A stretch of 64,000 bases of DNA from Escallonia rubra (lineage: Eukaryota > Streptophyta > Magnoliopsida > Escalloniales > Escalloniaceae). The translations under genes and the position numbers were made by a program. Under the pieces are notes generated by a model that saw only the letters and a program-made list of their open reading frames with translations, had not been told where the DNA came from and made no database searches. The stretch spans positions 124,001-188,000 of the forward strand of contig JAVXUO010000371.1 in assembly GCA_033065855.1 (NCBI GenBank), given 5' to 3'. Of the stretch, positions 55,746 through 64,000 are shown piece after piece. The number at the start of each line of letters is the position of its first letter. The first letter of the stretch is position 1.

Positions 55746-58700
55746 ATGGCGGCCACGGCCATGAGTTTCAATCTAGTCGGAGCATTTAGAGGGCTGTCAT
55801 TAGGTTCAAGCTCATCCTCCTCTTTCTTCAAGGGTGATTTCGGTTCGGTCCACGTAGGGCACAAGATATCCGTCTCTTTCCCGGTGAAATCGCCGCTGAC
55901 GATTGAGTCGGCTCACAAGAAAGGAGCCGGGAGCACAAAGAACGGCCGCGACTCCAAAGGCCGGCGGCTCGGCGTGAAGATCTTCGGAGATCAAGCCGCC
56001 AAGGCCGGCTCCATCATCATTCGCCAGCGCGGAACGAAGGTTTTTTATTGCATTTGCGGCTCTAATCTTTTCAGTTTCAATTTCAGCATTGACTTTAGTT
56101 TACCAATTGTTTTTATCCTAGTTAGACTAGGCAATTATGATACTTATTGAACTTATAATTGCTGTTGAGCTTAATTCAACTTTCACATGTACTAAATCTA
56201 TGCTAGGCGTTAGCAAAAAGTTAAAAGGCAACAAATTTGTTAAACACAGAGAGTATTATGTGAAAAGAGAGCCTTCAGTGCGTGGAACTTGCGAGGAACA
56301 TTTTGTGGCACGTATAGATGAATGAGGTCCTTTATTATGAATCTCGTGTGCTATCTGCGTATCTTGGAGGCAACCTTCCTTCCTGTTGCAAGGAGCTTAA
56401 ACTGGTTGGCCCTTGAGTCAACACGCAAAAGTCTAGTTGTGGTGTCACAGTGACGGAGGGTGTCTTTCTTTCTTGCCTTGGCAAAAAAGGTGAGAAGTGT
56501 TTGCTGAGATGCTCCTCTGGAAATGCATTGCATCAAATAATATTGGCTTCTTAGTAACGGAACGCTGTTTGTTATGGTTCCAGAGAAGTCTAAGGAACTT
56601 CAGCCCAAAAATTTCTTTTGAGGAATTACCATGTAAGAGCTCCTTCATTTTCAGTTTCCCCCCTCACTCAAGTATCTGTTGGTTACGTATGTTTTCAGCT
56701 ACTTTTTTAATTAATCTCTTTCCATGTTGGGAGTTAGGAACCGAATTTGGTTCTGGAACACAGGAACATGATAATCCCCAATTCGTGTCTTATGTGCATA
56801 GAGATGGTTGAGTTTGCAGACTTGTGTTTCTGTCACAGATAGCACAAGACATTTGAGCTAGATTATATGACTTAATGGCATTGATTCGCAAGTTGAGGTA
56901 TATTATTCGCAAACAAGCTCAGACTTGCTGTAAAGGGAAGAGATACTAGTTTAAGATGTTGAGTCCTCAGGAGTTAGCACGGTGGAGAAGATTTTTCCAC
57001 TCCTTTCCTTGAAAAATGAGTTGCAACCCTTTTCCATTCTTTGCATAATGCTAAGGTTGCTCAATTGTGAAATGGAGGTCAGGGGTTCGAAACATGAAAA
57101 CAGTCTCTCCACAGTAATGGGGATAGGCCGCCTGCGCCAACCCTCCCCAGACCTCGCAATGGCAGGAGCTTGTGCAGTGGGCCCGACCCTTTTATGAATG
57201 CCACACCCAAAAGCTGTTGAGTGGAAATTAGCTATAAGCTGTCTAACAAAGTAGATATGCTATACAATTGGCACGCCCTTTTTATCAACGCCGCACCGAA
57301 AACTGTTGAACGGAAATTTACTATGAGCTGTCTAACGAAGTAGATATGTTATGTGACATTACGTACACGATGTACATCTACAAATTAGCTTTATGTTTCA
57401 GACAGAAGGTGTCTTTCTTTTTTGGTGTCATGGGTGGGGAGACGGGTGGCAAAGAACCTTGTAACATAGCTTTATAACAATACCAATGTGGTGAAATTTC
57501 AACATAACTCAAAAGGTTAAGTACAAGGTTTTAATAGCTAACTCAAAAGGTCAGGGCCTTACAACATGGTGCAAAGTACAAGGATCTTAGTGCAATTATG
57601 CCTCTATAGTTTATTGGAATATTTCATTAGCACTGTGTATGTTTTATGGGTTTGAGTGGAAGACTAGTTCTCTCCCAATCGAAGTGTTTGGCTTGGACGA
57701 GTTGTGTTTCATCCTTGTTTAGGGGTGAGATACAAGAATAATCAAATTTGAAGGTACTGGTGCCTGAAGTGAATATTGAAGAAAGATATAACTTAAGCCA
57801 AGAGAGAGGGGTGAGGAAAGGATGGGTGGAGGGAGGGAGAAAGGGATGGGGGGCATAGTTTCATGTGTTGCTTTACTGTTGTAATTGATGCTGTGGTTTG
57901 GAGGCTTGGTGCCGATGAAGTGGAATCCTAATAATATAAGATGCTTAAAATAAAGCCGCCCCAGCTCATAGAAACAGAATGTTCTTTTGGTGCAAGATGA
58001 GTCTGATACAGAATAGTTTCTTTGTCTGACATATTCGGAAAGAAAATCTGTGTATGTTACCTCTTAGATGTGATTGGTTACTGAGAAAATCTGTACGGAT
58101 AGTCATGTATGGTAACTGTCATATTCTAGAGTGAGTATAGAAGTGAGAAATGCAGTAACTGTCATATACTTTTCATTTCACTCCTAGTGCTTGTGCAATC
58201 GTTCTTCTGGTATCTACTTAATTTCCCCCATTTTTATTGGATATTTTGCACGAGTGTAAAAGTTGTATTCTGTCCTTGATCAAATTTCAATGTTTGCACC
58301 GGAGTTATCATGTTTCATAGCATCTTTTGTCATTCGCAAAAGAAACTTCGTAGAGGAACTTTAAGGCACTTTTTCTGCATGGTAGCAACATCTCGTTTAA
58401 AAGTGTGCTGTATTCTGGAAGCAATGTTGACTATAAATATCTACGTTGCCTCACTGTATCTAATGATATTTGTTTCCACATTCCAGTTCCATCCAGGGAA
58501 GAATGTCGGGCTTGGCAAAGATCACACAATCTTCTCTTTGATTGAGGGAATGGTCAAGTTTGAAAAGTTTGGTCCTGACAGAAAAAAGGTGAGCTTAAAG
58601 ATCTGAAACTTCAAAGTTGATGCTCCAGGCACAACCATAGAATCTCTGACCAGAAAATCTGCATTTTGCAAACTACAGGTGAGTGTTTATCCGCGTGAAG

Positions 58701-58855
58701 TGCAGCCTGAAAACCCCAACAGTTACAGAGCAAGGAAGAGAGAATCCTTTAGGCTACAGCGCGAGCGCAGGAAAGCAAGAAAGGAAGCCAAGGTTGCTCA
58801 GCCTCAGCTTATACTAGCTTCAGCTGCTGATGCTACGGAAAACCCCGTTTGCTAA
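55746..58855 (+). CDS. RPL27: Chloroplast 50S ribosomal protein L27
   Basis: There are three exons: 55746-56039, 58487-58588 and 58679-58855. All have GT-AG borders and give 190 residues. Residues 1-55 are a Ser-rich chloroplast transit peptide. The bL27 core follows: [23 protein letters not shown], then [16 protein letters not shown], then [21 protein letters not shown] and [18 protein letters not shown] plant-type basic C-terminal extension (about 45 residues, [20 protein letters not shown]) is present. By family knowledge bL27 sits at the peptidyl-transferase centre of the plastid ribosome; its mature N-terminus contacts the P-site tRNA. Intron 1 is 2.4 kb and contains a SINE. The order FLA20, R2, RPL27 matches At5g40940-40950 as I recall it. 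Confidence 0.97.
57050..57200 (+). mobile_element. Au-like SINE in RPL27 intron 1
   Basis: Ordered motifs are GCTAAGGTTGCTCAATTGTG, a B-box region GGTCAGGGGTTCGAAACATG, ACAGTCTCTCCACAGTAATG, GGATAGGCCGCCTGCG, and a 3' end GTGGGCCCGACCCTTTT. This is the body plan of Au-type plant SINEs with a pol III internal promoter. Orientation is the same as RPL27. Some divergence from consensus is visible. Confidence 0.7.
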
Positions 58856-59353
58856 GATGTGTTATTCCAGTACACAACTTGAAGTGTAGGTCTTTTATAT
58901 TTGTGCATTCTTTTTGTAAAGCTCTTACTGCAAAGTACTGAAGCTTAACCTTTAGATCCAAGTTGCAAATGCCATTGCTTCCTCCCACTTGGGCCTTAAA
59001 TACTTTTTGCAGGGTACCTTCACATTTAGTTGTTATGAGTTTGTGTTACAGTAACACACACTTCTTACATGGAGAGATGAGATTAGTTAAGTTAGCAAAT
59101 TTGTGATAATGCTAATCCTTTCAGTCACCACATTAGCCGTTTGATTTGAAACAAGACGATGCTTCAGACAAGTTGAGATCGTTGTGCGAGTCTTGTTGTC
59201 CCCTTTTTCTGTTTGGATAGTTGCGAAACTTTGTTGTCTCCCCCAATTTTATGTTTCCTGATGGAATTACGAGTACTTGGCAATAAAAGGATTGCTAGCT
59301 TTGGCCAACCAATTTGCCAAACCTCAAAGCAGCGCAGAGGAGGGTGTACCGAA

Positions 59354-60760
59354 GTTTTTTTTTTTTTTTTTTGGTTAAGAGGAGAAATTATATATATTAA
59401 ACAAGTCATCCCGGCTATACAAAAGGAGAGTTACAATATTTTACAGACAGAAACAAAAAGAAAAGAGGTTGCAAATATCTTACAGACAAATTTGAAAAGG
59501 AAGCTAAATATTGTCCATGTTTACATGAATAGATCTACAAGCATCTAATCCTTGTGTCCACGTCATAGATACTTCTGATCTTGCTTTGCAAGCAAAATTG
59601 GCAAGTTTAGCAGCTTTTTGCTTCCTACTAGAATCCGACAAAAGTGAAAATAGGCGCTAGTCAGACATATATCATACATGATTGGTGCTGCTATAACACT
59701 AATTTCCTCCGGCCCTTTTATCTGTGCAAGCAAACGATCGAAATTAGTGTACAGTACAATATGATTTAAATTATGCTGTTTTGCCCACTGTAGTGTTTTC
59801 AGCACTGTCAGCGCTTGTGAAGTGAAAGGATCTTGAGCATAATATGAAAATGCACATGAGCCCAAACGATGCCCTAGAGTTTTTGCAATGCAGATGCCTA
59901 ATCCAGATCTCTGTCTTTGTTGTTGAAAATGTGATCATGTGTAGACGAAATACAGATTCAAGTGGAAGTTGTATGAAGCTTTCGAATAATATCTTGGTCC
60001 TTCCCCTTTTTTTTGAAAGGCTTTGTCTTTCCTGCACGCTGCATCTTGTTGGATTTCTAGAGAATGCTGTCCAAGTGGTTTGTGCTTGAGCTTGTGCTTT
60101 CCGGATGATGACCATAGGGTCAAAAGTGATACTTGTGAAAGAAATATCATTCATGTGTAACCAAATTTGCCAGAGAGTAATAAAAACGGTTGTGATTGCT
60201 TTGGATCATTCCTTGGTGGGAGCATTGCCCAAATTGATCCATGCGATGAGCCATTCAAAAAAAGATGGTAGAGGCTGCTGCAATCTAATGCCGAGATCTA
60301 GCCCGAACCATATCGTCCATACCCCGGGACATTTGAGGAATAGAGGATCACTTGTCTCCATTTGAGAATTGCAAAATCGACAATCCGTAGACCCACTAAA
60401 ACCGATCATTGGAAGCCTATGCATTGTAGGTAATCTTCTCAACAAAGCTTGCCAAATAAATACTTGAACCTTATGAGGCAAACGTAGTTTCCCCAATCGT
60501 TCCCAGGTTTTGGAAGGTAGACATTGCCCTGGATTGTACGTAAATCGGGTTGCTTCTATTTTGTCAGCCTCTTGATCATACATCACCTGATAACCTGATT
60601 TTACTGAGTAATATCCAGAAGAGGTATGATTTCAAATAATTCGGTCCGAGAAGTCACCCAAGGATACATGGTTACTTCTGACAGCAGTGCAGATATCTTT
60701 CAAGAAGATGTCCCTCAACTTTTGGATATTCTACTGTTTTTCGTGTATCAGATCAGCTAC
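59354..60760 (-). mobile_element. LINE (L1-type) 3' remnant, minus strand
   Basis: A plus-strand T-run at about 59356-59373 is the poly(A) tail. Reading upstream on the minus strand come an RNase H-like C-terminus (ALTVLKTLQWAKQHNLNHIVLYTNFDRLL, 59865-59563), a linker (60154-59771) and a zf-RVT segment (LPHKVQVFIWQALLRRLP, RFCNSQMETSDPLFLKCPGVWTIWF) at 60586-60206. The three parts lie in different frames, so it is a dead copy, 5'-truncated. The organisation is like the fragment at 10138-11605. It sits between RPL27 and SEC61G. Confidence 0.8.
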
Positions 60761-62133
60761 TGTAATAATTGATGAGTTTTGATATGTTATTTTTCACTTC
60801 CTTGCATGTTTTTCTTTCTTCCCTTTGTGACTAAAAGCATATATTCACTATAATTAGCCAAGTCTTAAGCTTTTAGCAATATAGGTAAGAGCGAAATAAC
60901 ATAACCCGTGGAATTTGAAGCCACAACACTACCACCCCACCCTCCTTTTTTCCCTTCAAATACTAGTACTAGTGACTTGTTAACAGTGAAGCTCAATTCA
61001 TGCTTCAAATTCTGAAGGTGAGGGAAGAACTGAAAAGTTTAACAAAAAATATTCAATGAACTTGAAGCATTGAAGGGTGCAGAAAGGGAGGACAGTCTAC
61101 ACAATCGACTTTGAAAAGCTACTACGAAATTACAGAGAACCACCAAGATTGTTTACAGGAATTCATTGCACTCCTGTCACCTATAAAAAAGAATCCTACA
61201 GTACATAACAGCATTACTCTTTAAGCATTTGCATGCATCAAACAACTCCCACCATTTGCGTTCAACTGATCACTACCTGCAATTCAACAAGATTTGGTCA
61301 CATCCAAGCTCAAAACGTGTGCTCAAGATGCTGCAATATAGGTCATAAAAACTCTAAATGCAATGCTCAGAGGGAGGGGGGAAAAAAAAACAATCAATAA
61401 ACATCTCTGGTATAATAAAATGCGCAACTGAAATGAAATGGTCATCATTTGCCAAGTCCTGTATCAAGTCTTTTATCTTCTGTTCGGAAATAAAGAAGAT
61501 TTGATTCATCTCCGCATAGAATCTGAAGAAGAAACAACAGTTCTATAGCTCCTTGCACATTTCATTCAATGTATTGAACGGGTTCCCTTAGTTTTTTGGT
61601 TGAGTTGGAGGGCGGGGAGGTTGGTTCACTCTTACCGTTCCCAAATGAACTGTGGCACTCCATGTACTTCTTATCCTTCTTTTTCCATCTTGACTACCCC
61701 CATCTTAATTGTGGCCCAGATGCAAGTTCCGCCTACCCCAGGCCCCATAACTCCTCTCTCACCCTCCCAAACTATCAGATTCCTTATTCATGAAATTCAC
61801 TGTCCTAACTCCATCGACATCTTCAAGTGCAACACCTTCTTTTGGTTACTGACCTCCACGTCTAGCTCTATCTAGATGTCAACTTCAGAATTCAGGCAGT
61901 CACAGTACAGACACTTGGAGACAAAGGGCAATTTAAAAATAGGTGTTTCGTGTTGGCAGTGGTTATTGCATGCCTTCTTCCCATTCCTTCCTTCCTTCCT
62001 TTTCCATCATTTTTCCCGAATTCTTCTACTCTAGGAAGCGGTCAAGGGGTTTTGGCTGTTGAGGGAGGTATTGGTTAATATGTGACGGGACAAACAAAAG
62101 AGGAGTTCAGAAGATTGGAGAGAGGGAGGGCGG

Positions 62134-62181
<48 letters not shown>

Positions 62182-63024
62182 CGTGGGCCTGGTAGGTACA
62201 GTGATAGAGAGGTGTATGCCAAAACAATGAGGTGAAAGAAAAGTTGGAGTGTCAGCAGCCCACACACATGCAAACTTCTCTCTAACAATCCATGGAGTTT
62301 TAAAGGCCAAGAGCAACCGTACTTCCCGATCTAGTACAGCACTAGACGAAGCAAGAAAGAACAGAAAGAATCTATTGTATTGCATCTGGAGAGAAGGATA
62401 CGGAACAAACAGAATCAGAGCTTCATTGATTTACATTACACAATACATGTGGATTTGAACACAATGAATTGGTGGATTGAAATAAAACGAACAAGTGGAC
62501 TTAATAGCCTTACTATAAAGGACTAAAGATGATCTAAAAAAGTACAGTACATACTTTTAGTTATTTTGTTGTTGTCATCTGGCGTGTAGTTAGTCAACTA
62601 ACATACGTATGAACTAAAATGCGTCTCCCAGTCACATTCAAATTGTAACTCTTTCATGGTATTCATGAAAGAACAATTGCGACAACATGTACGACAACCA
62701 AACACACCATCAAGTAATGTACGGGAGAGAACCATTCTCTTCGCATACTGTAGAAAGAAGCCCTAAATATCCTACAAAAAATTCAATCTCCTACAAGAAC
62801 AAGAACAAAAACAAAAGCAAAAAATAAAAAATTAAAGACTTGACCTTCGTATTTGAGCTTCATATACGTAGAAATTAGCAATCTGAACATAAATATTTTG
62901 GCAAGTTAAGTCTTGTGTTAACAAACAAAAACAATCGGGTGCAATTAACCTAAAAAACCTCTATGGCTAAGCATAATCAAGCCATCATCCCGTAAAGATA
63001 CATGCATGTATTGTGCACATACCT
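60761..63024. other. Spacer downstream of SEC61G with GA microsatellite
   Basis: No gene was recognised. A (GA)n run occupies about 62137-62177 and generates Leu/Ser-repeat shadow ORFs. Part of the right end should be the SEC61G 3' UTR. ORFs at 61596-61875 are Pro/Ser-rich with no domain. Confidence 0.5.
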
Positions 63025-63348
63025 TTAACCAGATCCGACGATGATGTTGTTGATGGGGATGAAGATTAGCTTGACGAAGAAGCCCACGAATCCCATCACC
63101 ACGAATCCTATCGCCGTACGAAACGCCACCTTCGTGAATTCTGTACAACGCACATGCATACAGCTCATCAGAAAAGATCTGGTCATACAAACATAATCCA
63201 AATCGAGAAAAAATTGAAGGATCCAAGCCCCCTAAGCAAGATCTCTGATTATACCTTTGCGATCGGGTTTGTGGCACCTCTTGACTAGGCGATAGCTGTC
63301 CTTGGAGAACTCCCTCAAAGGATCGAATACCGAATCCAAGGCGTCCAT
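63025..63348 (-). CDS. SEC61G: SEC61 gamma, ER translocon subunit
   Basis: There are two minus-strand exons, 63348-63255 and 63140-63025, with a GT-AG intron and frame continuity, giving 69 residues, the standard plant length. The N-terminal amphipathic part reads [20 protein letters not shown] then [15 protein letters not shown]. The single tail membrane helix is [20 protein letters not shown], ending [10 protein letters not shown]. By family knowledge Sec61 gamma (SecE homologue) clamps the two halves of the Sec61 alpha channel in the ER membrane for protein translocation. Because the exons are short, neither is obvious alone; the joined model is unambiguous. The gene faces left, with its promoter in 63349-63600. 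Confidence 0.96.
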
Positions 63349-64000
63349 ACTGAGGGTGTGTTTAGGGTTTGATAGAAAAACTTTTGGGAGAAAGAAATTA
63401 CGAAAGAGAGAGGGAGATAGATCCGATTCGCGGAGAGAAGTTTGGGAAAGAGATGAGAGCTCTATTTTTGTGCTATGTAAGTCAGCCCCTCGTCATTTAT
63501 CTTACGTGGCACAACATGAGTGGACGGCATCTTCCAAACCAGCAGCTTATAGGCCGCCTTCACGCGTTTATTCTGATTTTTGTTTTTAGATTTTTTTCCG
63601 TTGCCTAAGCCTGATCTCACCTAAAACTGAAAAACAAAAATTGAATCAAAAATTCCCAATATAATTAACAGTTTTTTCAAGTTTCAAAATATTGTCAGAA
63701 TATCGAGTAACCTGCTCGTACTGGTGAACTCTTCAACCGAGTAGTTTGCTCACACTAGTAAGCGCTTCAATGGTTCACAAATTCTAGTGGGACTAGCAAA
63801 AAACCGATCCCAAGCAAGTAAACATCCCAAATGGTCTACAAATATAAGTGGAGCTAGCAAAAAATCGATCCCAATTAATCTCATTATAAACAAGAATATG
63901 TCAGGAACTAGAATTAAAAATCCTCAAAATTGAAGGTCTGATAAGAATCTCAACTTAAGTTTAGTTCCTCGAAATGACGCGTGACTCAATATAATAAATA
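63349..64000. other. SEC61G upstream region and window end
   Basis: CT-rich on the minus strand close to the SEC61G start (63380-63440), as in plant 5' UTRs. The last 400 bases hold short diverged direct repeats (CTAGCAAAAAACCGATCCC at 63795 and a near copy at 63855) but no gene. Confidence 0.45.

Overview
This is nuclear DNA from a eudicot plant. Genes are split by short GT-AG introns with AT-rich spacers, several products are plant-specific (chloroplast L27, a plastid M48 protease, a plant-type TOM20, a DCD-domain protein), and MULE, hAT, LINE, SINE and LTR remnants lie between and inside genes. I cannot name the species.

Nine protein genes are supported. Left to right they are: the 5' part of a PGM48-like plastid M48 metalloprotease (-, 476-1899, continuing off the left edge); ENY2 (+, 4369-8517); a DCD/N-rich protein (-, 12312-14214); TOM20 (+, 24279-30990); a YrdC/Sua5-like protein (+, 32257-36552); a fasciclin-like protein (-, 40871-41893); intronless ribonucleotide reductase small subunit R2, TSO2-like (+, 48305-49294); an unnamed conserved plant protein (+, 50425-54549); and chloroplast RPL27 (+, 55746-58855). 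A tenth, SEC61 gamma (-, 63025-63348), is complete at the right end. All multi-exon models were joined by hand from reading-frame continuity and GT-AG borders. They are housekeeping genes of unrelated pathways (mRNA export/SAGA, mitochondrial import, dNTP supply, plastid translation, ER translocation), so the link is conserved gene order rather than shared function. As I recall Arabidopsis gene order, the neighbours match two duplicated segments: At3g27060-27110 (TSO2, TOM20, DCD, ENY2, PGM48) and At5g40930-40950 (TOM20-4, FLA20, RPL27).

The spacers are mostly mobile DNA, and several insertions can be delimited to the base by target-site duplications: a hAT with 8-bp TSD (2521-3363); a hAT-like element in ENY2 intron 3 carrying a frameshifted COG4 fragment (6865-7894); a MULE-type element with 9-bp TSD around a LINE fragment (9711-11884); a MULE-like element (18001-19140) next to a nest of two hATs that later underwent a 1.28-kb tandem duplication (19205-23250); a MULE-like element in TOM20 intron 5 (28298-29235); and a MULE nested in a MULE (42157-44424). 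I found no tRNA, rRNA or CRISPR, and no wholly new system. The most notable points are the COG4 transduplication, the datable TE nest, the in-frame 153-bp triplication in a LINE, and the E2F sites plus upstream ORF ahead of the R2 gene.
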